From Algoriphagus sp. A40 (GTDB taxonomy: Bacteria; Bacteroidota; Bacteroidia; Cytophagales; Cyclobacteriaceae): a stretch of 64,000 bases of DNA. Both the position numbers and the translations under genes were made by a program. The stretch is from positions 62,001 to 126,000 of the forward strand of contig NZ_MUNY01000039.1 in NCBI RefSeq assembly GCF_002002735.1. Direction: 5' to 3'. Below are positions 1 to 9,200 of this stretch, piece by piece (position 1 is the first letter of the stretch; each line of letters opens with the position of its first letter). The notes under the pieces were generated by a model. It did no database searches and was not told where the DNA came from. It worked only from the letters and a program-made list of their open reading frames with translations.

Positions 1-95
1 ATGAGCTTCCTGTAATCATGGACAAAGCAATAGACATGATTTTCAGCTTTTGCACCACAGGAATTGCCCAGACCATGACACAATTCAATGATTGA
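1..95 (+). CDS. 3' end of an unidentified gene cut by the window edge
   Basis: An open frame runs from base 3 to a TGA at 93-95 and encodes about 30 residues that begin ELPVIMDKAI and end MTQFND. The peptide looks like an amphipathic helical C-terminus, which would fit for example a TetR-type regulator, but too little is visible to name the family. It lies upstream of the promoter and riboswitch of the next gene and has no visible terminator. Confidence 0.4.
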   Translation, partial: ELPVIMDKAIDMIFSFCTTGIAQTMTQFND

Positions 96-107
96 TTTTA
101 GGGGAGA

Positions 108-139
108 TTTGGAAATGACCAATTCTCCCTTTTTCTTTG
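108..139 (+). promoter_or_regulatory. Probable bacteroidete promoter of the metZ transcript
   Basis: TTTG at 108-111 and TTTCTTTG at 132-139 are separated by 20 bases. This resembles the Bacteroidota -33 TTG / -7 TAnnTTTG promoter, with one mismatch in the -7 box. Transcription would start near 146, just before the first stem of the SAM riboswitch, which is the placement expected if the riboswitch leads the transcript. Confidence 0.45.
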
Positions 140-157
140 CACCACTTCAGGAGACTG

Positions 158-259
158 ATTTATAAAGAAGAGGCGAGAGAATAGGCTCGATGACCCTCTG
201 GCAACCATCCCTGCCAAGGAGAAAGGTGCCAAGTCCTACCCTCAGCGGGAACTATAAAT
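158..259 (+). promoter_or_regulatory. SAM-I (S-box) riboswitch
   Basis: The stretch carries conserved S-box blocks in order: AAGAAGAGGCGAGAGAAT (about 165-182), GGCTCGATGACC, CTCTGGCAACC and AAAGGTGCCAAGTCC. The P1 stem closes with ATTTATA at 158-164 against TATAAAT at 253-259. The aptamer binds S-adenosylmethionine. It sits about 100 bases upstream of a methionine-biosynthesis gene, the classical target. No strong intrinsic terminator is visible between the aptamer and the start codon, so control may act on translation or through a weaker structure. Identification is by eye from the consensus. Confidence 0.9.
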
Positions 260-359
260 TGGCGTAATTAGTACTGCCTCAATTCTGGTTCGGTTTCTGT
301 CTTTGGGAAAATTCTTTTTCAGTCCCGGAAATTTCAATTGTATTCAAACCGACCAACCT

Positions 360-1526
360 ATGAGTCATTTCGAAACCGATGCGATCCGAATTCAGCAGCG
401 TTCAAATCAAAAGGAGCACTCCTCTCCCATTTTCCTGACTTCAAGCTTCACCTTTGAATCGGCGGAAGAAGCCCGCGCCATGTTTGCAGATGAAATCCCC
501 GGAAACATTTATTCCCGCTATGCCAATCCAAATTCCTCTGACCTAATCGCCAAAGTCTGTGCAGCAGAGGGAACTGAAGACGGGATTGCAACAGCCTCAG
601 GAATGGCAGCCATGTTTGCAAGTATTGCCTCCTTGCTTCAGCAGGGAGACCATATTTTGGCTTCCCGATCTTTGTTTGGTTCCACACACCAGCTTTTGAC
701 TCGGGTATTTCCAAAATGGGGCATCACCTCATCCTATGGAGATATTTCAGATTATCTAAACTGGGACAAGCTGGTTCAGCCAAATACCAAAATGCTTTTC
801 ATCGAAACACCATCCAATCCCGGTTTGGAAATTATTGATTTGGAATGGGCAGGGAAATTTGCAGCTGCTCACAATCTAATTTTGGTAGTGGACAATTGCT
901 TCGCAACTCCCTATCTCCAGCAACCGGCAAAGTGGGGAGCACATATTGTGGCGCATAGCGCTACCAAATACATTGATGGTCAAGGCCGGGTTTTGGGAGG
1001 TTTGATTTTGGGAAAATCAGAACTGATTAAAGAGGTTCAATTCTTCACCCGTCATACAGGACCATCGATTTCCCCATTTAATGCCTGGATCCTTGCCAAA
1101 AGCATGGAAACCCTGGCTGTGCGAATGGACCGCCATTGTGAAAATGCCCTGAAAGTGGCCAATTATTTTGAAGGAAACGAAGAGCTCGAAGGGGTGAAAT
1201 ATCCGTTTCTTAAATCACATCCGCAGCATGAACTTGCATTGAAGCAGATGAAAGCCGGGGGAGGCATCATCACACTTACCCTAAAAGGTGGTTTGACGAG
1301 AGCTCAGCGATTCATTGATCAGCTCCAAATGATCTCGATCACCCCTAATCTGGGAGATAGCCGAAGCATCGTCACCCATCCGGCATCCACCACCCACAGC
1401 AAACTTTCCGCAGAAGAACGTGCTAAAGTTGGAATTTCAGATGGACTGGTTAGACTTTCTGTCGGGTTAGAACATTACGAAGACATCATCAAAGACGTGG
1501 AGCAGGCGATAAGCAAGTCTAAATAA
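360..1526 (+). CDS. metZ: O-succinylhomoserine/O-acetylhomoserine sulfhydrylase (MetZ type)
   Basis: The 388-residue protein belongs to the Cys/Met metabolism PLP-dependent enzymes (fold type I). It joins sulfide to an activated homoserine to give homocysteine in the cytoplasm. SATKYIDGQGR carries the PLP lysine at about residue 203, and the YSRYANP block contributes to the active site; the order and length match MetZ. An in-frame TTG at 303 would add 19 residues, but the ATG at 360 gives the usual family N-terminus (MSHFETDAIRIQ) and is chosen. The SAM-I riboswitch upstream fits feedback control by methionine/SAM. Cystathionine gamma-synthase is the main alternative, but the DGQGR signature favours MetZ. 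Confidence 0.9.
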   Translation: MSHFETDAIRIQQRSNQKEHSSPIFLTSSFTFESAEEARAMFADEIPGNIYSRYANPNSSDLIAKVCAAEGTEDGIATASGMAAMFASIASLLQQGDHILASRSLFGSTHQLLTRVFPKWGITSSYGDISDYLNWDKLVQPNTKMLFIETPSNPGLEIIDLEWAGKFAAAHNLILVVDNCFATPYLQQPAKWGAHIVAHSATKYIDGQGRVLGGLILGKSELIKEVQFFTRHTGPSISPFNAWILAKSMETLAVRMDRHCENALKVANYFEGNEELEGVKYPFLKSHPQHELALKQMKAGGGIITLTLKGGLTRAQRFIDQLQMISITPNLGDSRSIVTHPASTTHSKLSAEERAKVGISDGLVRLSVGLEHYEDIIKDVEQAISKSK

Positions 1527-1572
1527 TACCAAAAAAGGTTTCCTTAGAATTAAAAGAGAAAAGTCTAAAGAC

Positions 1573-1604
1573 AAGAAAGGCCCCAAAATTTCGGGGCCTT
1601 TCTT
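1573..1604. terminator. Bidirectional terminator between metZ and the CBS gene
   Basis: A 12-bp perfect stem, AAGAAAGGCCCC against GGGGCCTTTCTT, has a short AT-rich loop, with T-rich flanks on the right side of each strand. It sits between convergent genes and can end both transcripts. Confidence 0.85.
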
Positions 1605-1607
1605 GTT

Positions 1608-2066
1608 CTACCAGGTAGTATGTTTGAGTTTAGGAAAAGCTCGAATAACGTCACTAAGGCTAATTTGACCTAATAAGTGACCGTCCTTTATGACAGGAAA
1701 ACGCCGGATTTTGCACTCCAGGAATTTTTGTGCGGCATCAAAAAGCGACATGTCAGGAGACATCGTAATTACATTGGTACTCATATATTCTTTGACCTTG
1801 GCCGGAAACCTCACTGTATTCGTGTATTTCCCCCGAATAATCTCCGCCAAACAATCCCCTTCAGAAATAATTCCAACCAAAGCACCGGATTCATCCAAGA
1901 CAGGTCCGCCGGAAATTTTTCTCTTTGTAAGGACTTCCAAAACCTGGTCTATTGAATCCTCAGGGTGGAAAGTGACCAAATTGGTACTCATGTGATCTTT
2001 GACCAAAATCTGCTGGATTGGGGCTTTAGGCTCCACCTCTCTGACCCCTTGATAACTTTTAACCAT
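1608..2066 (-). CDS. CBS-domain pair protein
   Basis: This 152-residue cytoplasmic protein consists almost only of two CBS motifs, at about residues 24-80 and 90-150, each opening with a MST-N-(V/I)-T(F/M) segment (DHMSTNLVTF and EYMSTNVITM). Such stand-alone Bateman modules bind adenine nucleotides or SAM and act as energy or ligand sensors for a partner protein. No partner is fused or adjacent: it is convergent with metZ and 118 bases downstream of the FG-GAP lipoprotein gene. Family assignment is firm; the ligand and target cannot be read from the sequence. Confidence 0.85.
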   Translation of the reverse strand: MVKSYQGVREVEPKAPIQQILVKDHMSTNLVTFHPEDSIDQVLEVLTKRKISGGPVLDESGALVGIISEGDCLAEIIRGKYTNTVRFPAKVKEYMSTNVITMSPDMSLFDAAQKFLECKIRRFPVIKDGHLLGQISLSDVIRAFPKLKHTTW

Positions 2067-2184
2067 AGCTCAATATTTAAGGAAGAATAATAAGATACTG
2101 ATTTTCAAAGACAAGAGAAATCAATAAGTGGAAATAAAAAAATATTCAATCAATTATTCCGCACATCTATTCTAGTGCAGATTA

Positions 2185-3723
2185 TTATTTCAATTTATTC
2201 CTCAAAACTACAAATGGACACCACCTTGATGTAGGGGCCTTGTATAGCTGGTCAAATGCAAAAGTCCCAACCAGAATATCCATATCCCCATCCAGATCCA
2301 AGTCACCTTGTGAAATGGTCAACCAATGGAAATCCGGAGCATTTGCGACCACAAAAGGTTCAAACTTTCCTTTGGAAACTTGTCGGAAATAAATCAGATC
2401 TTGTTTTGGCTTTTGATTTTTATCCGGAAAAAACGAAATCGCAATCAAATCAGACATCCCTTCCTGATCAAAATCTCCCACTTCCAATCCGCTTGCTCCA
2501 TGCATCGGATAAAACCAGGTTTCCTTAAAAGCTCCCGATCCGTCATTTTCGAAAATCCTTACTCCATGGTAATTTTTCAGGATTTGTGACTGGTCAGCAT
2601 TATCCCCATTGACCAAAACCAAATCCAAATGACCATCGCCTGTCATGTCCAGATATCGGAAATCACTTGAACCAAAAGCTGGCTGAAAAGCCAGCAAAGT
2701 TTCTTCCCTGAATTTTCCTGTGCCCTGGTTTTCAAAAAGGACAATTGCCTCTTTGGCCTGAGTCATCAACGCAAGGATATCCATGTCTCCATCCTTATCA
2801 AAATCGACAGCAATAGACCTTCTAGCTCCTGGATCTTTTTTGAGAATCACTTCCTCAAAACCTCCCGAAGATGACAAATACAGACTCAATTTCCCCACAT
2901 GATTTCCAAAATGGCTGATCAAATGATCCTCAACTCCATCTCCGTTCCAATCCGAATATTCCACATGGACAGGCCTCATCAGGTTCTCCTGAATAGAATT
3001 AGCAATCCAAGTTTGGCCTGGTTTGGAAAAGCTGCTCAAAACACCCAGGGAATCATTTGCCGGATCCATCAATCCCATGGACAGAAGCTGAAAGGAGTCG
3101 TCATTTCCCCATTTAATTCCCACAGGACCTACGAATGTTGGGATGGAGTCCAGTTGTTGAAAATTGTTTTTAGAATCAAGAACAAAAAGTGAACGAAACC
3201 GGTGACCCAACCAAAGATGACCAGTCTGGGGATGAATCTCCAGCATTGTGGTAAGGCTTGATCTGACAAATGGAAAGTTTGGTATTTCAAGTTCAAATCC
3301 CGGAATCCCATTTTTAGGAGTCTGCCTATCTGCTTGGTGAAGAGGATTTTCCGGAGCATTTTCCAGATAATAGGCCAGAAGTTTTGCCCAGTTTTCCCTT
3401 GAAATCAGAGGTGTCTTAGAATAAATCCCATCAGGCACACCTTCATCCTGAGGAAGGGCTGTTCCAAAATCCTCTTCCAGATACAAACCCATGCGCTTTC
3501 GCATATCCGGAAGGACCTTGGTTTCCCAAGTCTTTTTATCCAAAACCGAAGGCTCAGGCTTGAGATGACATGCCGCGCAGTACCCATTTGCCAATTGCTC
3601 CCCCGAAAGGTCCAGATCCGATTGCGCCAACTCCTGCAAATTAGGTGGCGGCTGTTTTCGCTCCGAAATAGGCCCACAACTCAACATCAACAACCCCAGA
3701 CCCAAACCTATATAACTGCGCAT
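2185..3723 (-). CDS. Cytochrome c-like/FG-GAP repeat lipoprotein
   Basis: The 512-residue protein has a lipoprotein signal (lipobox LMLSC, Cys16) and so probably faces the periplasm or cell surface. A single heme c motif, C49-A-A-C52-H53, follows. From about residue 250 on there are several FG-GAP/VCBS calcium-binding repeats, seen as DWNGDGVEDHLI, DFDKDGDMDILA, DMTGDGHLDLVL and DLDLDGDMDILVG. Proteins combining a heme c site with a beta-propeller occur in Bacteroidota and Planctomycetota; their electron partners are generally unknown. It follows cutC by 5 bases and is likely the last gene of the asparaginase-cutC operon. Confidence 0.75.
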   Translation of the reverse strand: MRSYIGLGLGLLMLSCGPISERKQPPPNLQELAQSDLDLSGEQLANGYCAACHLKPEPSVLDKKTWETKVLPDMRKRMGLYLEEDFGTALPQDEGVPDGIYSKTPLISRENWAKLLAYYLENAPENPLHQADRQTPKNGIPGFELEIPNFPFVRSSLTTMLEIHPQTGHLWLGHRFRSLFVLDSKNNFQQLDSIPTFVGPVGIKWGNDDSFQLLSMGLMDPANDSLGVLSSFSKPGQTWIANSIQENLMRPVHVEYSDWNGDGVEDHLISHFGNHVGKLSLYLSSSGGFEEVILKKDPGARRSIAVDFDKDGDMDILALMTQAKEAIVLFENQGTGKFREETLLAFQPAFGSSDFRYLDMTGDGHLDLVLVNGDNADQSQILKNYHGVRIFENDGSGAFKETWFYPMHGASGLEVGDFDQEGMSDLIAISFFPDKNQKPKQDLIYFRQVSKGKFEPFVVANAPDFHWLTISQGDLDLDGDMDILVGTFAFDQLYKAPTSRWCPFVVLRNKLK

Positions 3724-3728
3724 CTTTA

Positions 3729-4466
3729 TTACAATACTGCTTTAAACTCATTGACCAAGGCTTGATCCACCCCAAAGCGCATTGAAAAATCCAAGGGGGT
3801 TCCGGAAAATGAAAGCCCGGAATTAATAAACTGATTGGGAGAAGTTCTGGCTATTTTGCAGGAAGCATGGACTTCTTTCAGGTATCCGCCTTTTTTCAGG
3901 ATCGGAACATGCTCAGCTTTTGTGCCGCCACCAGGCATGATGATAATCCGGTCATTGGCTTTAAAGAGCAAATCCTGAATCACGGGCAATCCTTCAGCCA
4001 GTGAATTTTTTCCTCCAGAGGTCAAGATCCGCTGAAATCCCAAACGAATGATTTTTTCCAAAGAATCCTCCAGATCCGAAGATGCATCAAAAGCACGGTG
4101 AAATGTACAGGGCTTATTTCCCACTGCCCGGAGTAGCATCTGACATGCAGCTTCATTTACTTTCCCATTTTCGTCTAAAACTCCAAAAACAAAACCGTCG
4201 GCTCCAAGCTCACCCAACAGCTGAATGTCCTGCTTCATCACGATCAGTTCTTTTTGAGAGTAAACAAAATCACCACCACGTGGCCGAATCATGACAAATA
4301 CAGGAATATCCACCTCACTTTTCAAAAAGCGAAGCATTCCTGCGCTGGGAGTTTCTCCGCCTTCGGGAAAATTTGCACACAATTCCAGACGGTCAACACC
4401 AAATTGAGAGGCCTCAAGCGCCCCCTGTAAATTGAAAACTGGGGCTTCCAGCAGAACTTTACTCAT
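3729..4466 (-). CDS. cutC: CutC family protein
   Basis: The 245-residue TIM-barrel protein matches CutC throughout: an early GVDRLELC segment, then GGETPSAG, VMIRPRGGDF, ADGFVFGVLD, TFHRAFD, RILTSGG, IMPGGG and EVHAS. CutC was linked to copper homeostasis in E. coli, but its biochemical activity is uncertain. The ATG overlaps the stop of the upstream asparaginase gene (ATGA, 4463-4466), which indicates translational coupling. The length is normal and the protein has no signal peptide, so it is cytoplasmic. Confidence 0.92.
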   Translation of the reverse strand: MSKVLLEAPVFNLQGALEASQFGVDRLELCANFPEGGETPSAGMLRFLKSEVDIPVFVMIRPRGGDFVYSQKELIVMKQDIQLLGELGADGFVFGVLDENGKVNEAACQMLLRAVGNKPCTFHRAFDASSDLEDSLEKIIRLGFQRILTSGGKNSLAEGLPVIQDLLFKANDRIIIMPGGGTKAEHVPILKKGGYLKEVHASCKIARTSPNQFINSGLSFSGTPLDFSMRFGVDQALVNEFKAVL

Positions 4467-5449
4467 GGCTTAAAATGGCTGTTGGAATCGATCAAAACAT
4501 TGCCTGAAGCAGTGGCTTTCGCAAAATTGAATCCAGGATGAACGGCAAAAGCACCGGTTTCCCCATATTTGTTAACAGCAAGAAATCCGGCCTGGATATC
4601 TTTGATGTTTTTAGTTTTCGAGACCAGTCTTTTTACGGCTTCTTCGCAGGCTTCTTGGGGAGTTCTTCCCTGACGCATCAATTCCACAATCAGAAAACTT
4701 CCGCAAATCCGGATGATCGTTTCCCCTAGTCCGGTTGCAGTGGCCGCCCCGACTTCATCATCGACATAAAGCCCTGCACCGATTATTGGGCTATCGCCTA
4801 CCCGACCGTGCATTTTATAAGCAAGACCACTGGTGGTACAGCTTCCTGCAAGTTTTCCATTGGCATCAATCCCGATCATCCCGATGGTGTCATGGTTTTC
4901 GATGTTGATGATAGGCTTGTATTCGCTGGTTACTTTCCATTTATCGTATTCAATCTGAGCATTTGGACTCAGCTTTTCTTCTTCCATCGGAAACCCCTGA
5001 GCAATGGCAAACTGCCTTGCACCTTCTCCTGCGAGCATTACATGGGGAGTCTTTTCCATTACAGCTCTGGCTAAAGAAATCGGATGCTTTACCTGACGTA
5101 CAAAAGCAACTGAGCCACAAGAGCCATCACCAGTCATAATTGAGGCGTCCAAGGTCGTAATCCCCTCTCTATCCGGCAGGCCCTGCAAGCCCACTGATAG
5201 GTTGGTGAGGTCAAGCTCAGTGTCTCTGACACCCGCCTCTACAGCATCAAGGATGCTTCCGGATTCGTTAAGTTTGGTCCAACCTGCTGCATTTGCTGGG
5301 ACACCATGGTTCCAGGTGGATAAAATGAGGGGTTTTTCTCCGGCAGGAGCTGTTTTTTCATTGGTTTGGGCACATGCTGCAGACAGGCCAGGTAAAAATA
5401 GAGCGGAACCCATAAGGGATTGCTTGATAAACTTTCTTCTTTGAGACAT
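4463..5449 (-). CDS. N4-(beta-N-acetylglucosaminyl)-L-asparaginase (glycosylasparaginase family)
   Basis: The 328-residue Ntn hydrolase of the asparaginase-2 family cleaves the amide bond between asparagine and GlcNAc during glycoprotein breakdown. Autoprocessing would occur before Thr188 in NHDTIGMIG, and the GRVGDSPIIGAG and ATGLGE blocks of the beta chain are intact. The N-terminus reads SQRRKFIKQ, a twin-arginine motif, followed by a hydrophobic stretch and a possible lipobox SAAC, so it is probably Tat-exported and perhaps lipid-anchored. It is the first gene of the operon with cutC and the cytochrome/FG-GAP lipoprotein. Confidence 0.88.
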   Translation of the reverse strand: MSQRRKFIKQSLMGSALFLPGLSAACAQTNEKTAPAGEKPLILSTWNHGVPANAAGWTKLNESGSILDAVEAGVRDTELDLTNLSVGLQGLPDREGITTLDASIMTGDGSCGSVAFVRQVKHPISLARAVMEKTPHVMLAGEGARQFAIAQGFPMEEEKLSPNAQIEYDKWKVTSEYKPIINIENHDTIGMIGIDANGKLAGSCTTSGLAYKMHGRVGDSPIIGAGLYVDDEVGAATATGLGETIIRICGSFLIVELMRQGRTPQEACEEAVKRLVSKTKNIKDIQAGFLAVNKYGETGAFAVHPGFNFAKATASGNVLIDSNSHFKP

Positions 5450-5536
5450 TGGGACTATTTTAGAATCTGGGATTCAAATTATCAATTTTGATCCAAATCC
5501 CTCTGCCACCGATCCATTTCCTGAAAAACTATTCCT

Positions 5537-6298
5537 ATGAGACCATATATCCTGAAAGAAGCCAACTGGAAAGACCTGAAAACTTTTCGATTTGAACTGG
5601 CAGTTTTGCCTTGGGGAGCTACAGAAGCGCATAACTATCACATGCCTTATGGGACAGATGTCTTTGAAGCGGATGCCATCGGTGCCGAAGGAGCAAGAAA
5701 AGCATGGGAAAAGGGCTCAAAAGTCGTGGTTCTTCCGACCATTCCTTTTGGAGTAAATACCGGGCAGAGCGACATCTATCTGGATATCAACATTTATCCA
5801 AGCACGCAGCTGATTATTTTGAGCGATATCATCGAAGTCCTCAATCGCCAAGGGATCAAAAAACTGTTGATTTTAAACAGTCATGGAGGAAATAACTTCC
5901 AGCCTCTCCTTCGCGAACTTGGATTGAAATATCCGGAAATGATGCTTTTTACCTGCAACTGGTTTCAAGCTCTGGACAAGTCCAAGTATTTTGAAGAAGC
6001 TGGCGATCATGCTGACGAAATGGAAACGGCACTGATTCAATATCTGCACCCGGTACTGGTATTGCCTTTGGAGGAAGCAGGAGATGGGGCAGAAAAGAAA
6101 TCCGTGATCCCCGGAATCCGTGAAAAATGGGCTTGGATGGAAAGAAAATGGTCTCAAGTTACGGAGGACACCGGAATTGGAAATCCAAAAAAAGCCTCCC
6201 CTGAGAAAGGGAGGCGATATTTTGAGGATGTGACAGATAAAGTCGGGGAGTTGATCACCTCGATTTGTGAGGCAAAACCGGATCAACTTTATCGTTGA
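5537..6298 (+). CDS. Creatininase-family amidohydrolase
   Basis: The 253-residue cytoplasmic metalloprotein belongs to the creatininase/MftE family. Likely metal ligands are visible as E30, H32 and D41 in WGATEAHNYHMPYGTD, plus H116 in NSHGGN, followed by a conserved GDHADEMETA segment near residue 155. Family members hydrolyse cyclic or linear amides such as creatinine or formamide-type intermediates; the substrate here is unknown. It is divergent from the asparaginase operon. The last 35 codons contain a hairpin that works as terminator for the opposite-strand gene. Confidence 0.85.
   Translation: MRPYILKEANWKDLKTFRFELAVLPWGATEAHNYHMPYGTDVFEADAIGAEGARKAWEKGSKVVVLPTIPFGVNTGQSDIYLDINIYPSTQLIILSDIIEVLNRQGIKKLLILNSHGGNNFQPLLRELGLKYPEMMLFTCNWFQALDKSKYFEEAGDHADEMETALIQYLHPVLVLPLEEAGDGAEKKSVIPGIREKWAWMERKWSQVTEDTGIGNPKKASPEKGRRYFEDVTDKVGELITSICEAKPDQLYR
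6187..6215 (-). terminator. Terminator of the minus-strand FG-GAP gene inside the creatininase CDS
   Basis: Read on the minus strand, GCCTCCC (6215-6209) pairs with GGGAGGC (6200-6194) and is followed by a run of seven T (6193-6187). This is a standard intrinsic terminator for the gene ending at 6299, although it lies within the last 110 bases of the convergent coding sequence. Confidence 0.8.
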
Positions 6299-9200
6299 TC
6301 AATTTCTGGTGAATATTCCGACCGGAGTCATTTGTCCTTTGTAATCGATCATTACTGCCGATTTAGTGCCTTTGGGCAGGGTGATTTCTCTGGAAGATTG
6401 TGAACCAAAACCAGCTCCAAGACTCAGGTCGTAACGCTGCCTTTTCCCGTTTTCCAATTCCAGAATCAAAGCCATGGCTTCCTGACCGAAAGAGAGGGTT
6501 TTCCCCTCCAAACTCGCAGTTTTAAAAGCCAAGAGTTTTCCACGGTTTTGCGAGGCAAAATAGATCGGAGCACCTTGAGCGGAACTGAGTTTCACCAGTG
6601 CTTTTGCATCTCCAGGTACCACGAAACCGCTTTCCCGTGGATTGGCAGCTTTAAAATTACCTTTTCCATCTCCCAGCAAAAGCAGACCTATCGATGCATC
6701 AAGCCTTCCGATGAAGATTTCATTTCCGTAATCATTTCCCACCATAAGGATATCAAAAAAGCCGTCTGAATTGACATCATCGGTGACGATTCCGTTGGTT
6801 GGTGCGATTTGGGCCATCACTGGCAATTCATGAACTTGGAATTTTCCGTTCCCAAGATTTTCCACCCAAACAGTCCGATCGTAATTTCCGGTCAGAATCA
6901 GGACGTCTTTCTTTTCTTCTTCAGTGAAAAATGAGGCCTCAGTACTCAGCGCAAAGTATTTGTACCGGTCAAACTTCCTCCTGAACATAGGACTTTGACC
7001 GTTAAGATCATCCCAAAAATGGCTTGGAAACGAATTGTAGATTCCACCCGGTTTGTCTTTGTAAAATGCGAAAGTCACCGGATCCACACTGCCGTTGTTG
7101 TCAAAGTCTTTGGCATAGATTTTTACCGGTCTTTCAAAAGTTGGATGGTGGGAATTATTTGCACCGAGGTTTCCGACCACAAAATCCGAATCTCCATCCT
7201 GATCAAAATCGGCAGAGGAAATGGAATTCCACCAACCCAGGTAGTTTTCAAGTCCGGTATCAGGAAGTTTTTCAAATTTGTCTCCCCGATTGACAAAAAC
7301 TGAGATAGGCATTAACTCGCCCACGACAATCAAATCGACTTTTCCGTCACCATTGATATCAGACCAAATTGCGTCCGTCAACATACCAACCTCGCGAAGT
7401 CCCGGTGCAACCTGATCCGTCACATCAGTCATTTGGCCGTTTTGATTTTTCAGAAGGAAGCTTTTTTCAGGAAGAGGAAATTTACCGATTGGAGAACGGC
7501 CACCCACAAAAAGATCCATAAACCCATCTCCATCGAAGTCAGCACCCCGAACTGTACTTCCGTTGGCTTTGACTGCTGAGAAATTTTGATCCGGGGAGAA
7601 ATTACCCTTGCCGTCATTGAGATAAATCCGATCCAGATATTCAGCCGCATCGGGTAAAAATTCAGAACTTCCACTCACCAAATACAAATCAAGATCACGG
7701 TCATTGTCCACATCGAACAACAGAATTCCTGTTTCTTCAAAAATCGGATTTTCTCCAGGTAGAAGTTCCTTTTGAATGAATCCCCCATTTTCCTGTTGGG
7801 CATACCAAACCGGTGAAAATCCCGATGCCGACCCGATGACCAAATCCTCATGTCCATTCCCGTCCAAATCTCCGACAGCCAAAGCTGGGCCGAATTGTGT
7901 CAGTTTATGAGGTAGAGTCCGTTGGATGTTGAAATCAATTTTATCCTCCTCTTGATGGATGAATGAAATTCCCAATTGGTCAGAAACTTCCGAAAGAAGC
8001 TTTGGAGTGCTTCCTAAATTTAAAATTGCAACTGAGTCTTTACCCACATTGGCTGAGGAATAATCGATCTGCACTACCTGATTTGAAGAAATATTCGAAA
8101 GGTTTGACTCCTTTCCATCCGGCCAAATCACTGTCAATTCAGATACGGTTGCAACTGAATCCAACCCAAAATGAAGAATATCCTCAACAGATGACATGTA
8201 TCCTCTCACAACCTGCATTTCCTGATAAAGAAGACTCTCTGAAGTTGGCTTAAGCAAAACTTTCGCGCCTAATCCCTGAGGGTTTTTGGCTGGACCCTTA
8301 AGCTTTACTCGAAGAAAATTGGGAACCATTTCCTGCTCATTCAGCAAGTTTTCAAACACAAAAGCAGGGTCATTGATATTGTTGACCACATAATCCAAGT
8401 CACCATCCTGATCTAAATCCACCAAGGCAGCACCATTGGAAAAGGAAGGTTTATTCAATCCCCATATATCTCCACTGTCCTCGAATCCAAGATTTCCGGT
8501 ATTTCGGTAAGCGTAATTGGGGATTTTCACAATAGGAATGGAGTCCAAAAGCTGGCGAGTGGATGCAATGTTACCAACATCGGCTCGGTAATTGGCAAAA
8601 TCCTTGTCCGTGATATCCCTTGGGAAGCCGTTGGTAACCAACAAATCCCGCAAACCGTCATTGTCCACATCCCCAAAAAGTGGCGCCCAACTCCAGTCCG
8701 TTTGGTAAACTCCGGCCATCAAACCGACTTCTGAAAACGGAATACCAGGACCGTTATTGACATGGAGCATGTTTCGGACATATTGATATTCATATCCGAA
8801 TTGTTCGTTGTTAATGTAGGTTTGATAGACATTTTTCCCAATGGTTGTCTTTTTTCGGTAATTGTCCTCACCCAACATATCGATCGTAATCAGGTCCGGC
8901 AACCCGTCGTTGTTGAAATCAGCAATGTCCGAACCCATGGAAAACTGGCTTTGGTGCCTTAGATTCTCTTTTGTCTTATTTGAAAAAGTCCCATCCTGAT
9001 TATTGATGTACAAGATGTCATTGGTGATGTAATCATTGCTGACGTGGATATCAGGCCAGCCGTCATTGTTCAAGTCTGAAACAACCAAACCAAGGCCAAA
9101 TCCTTCAAATGTAATTCCTGCTTCAATCGTAACATTGGTAAATGTTCCGTCCCCGTTATTACGATAAAAACTGTCATTGTTAATCGCAGATCCATCAGTC

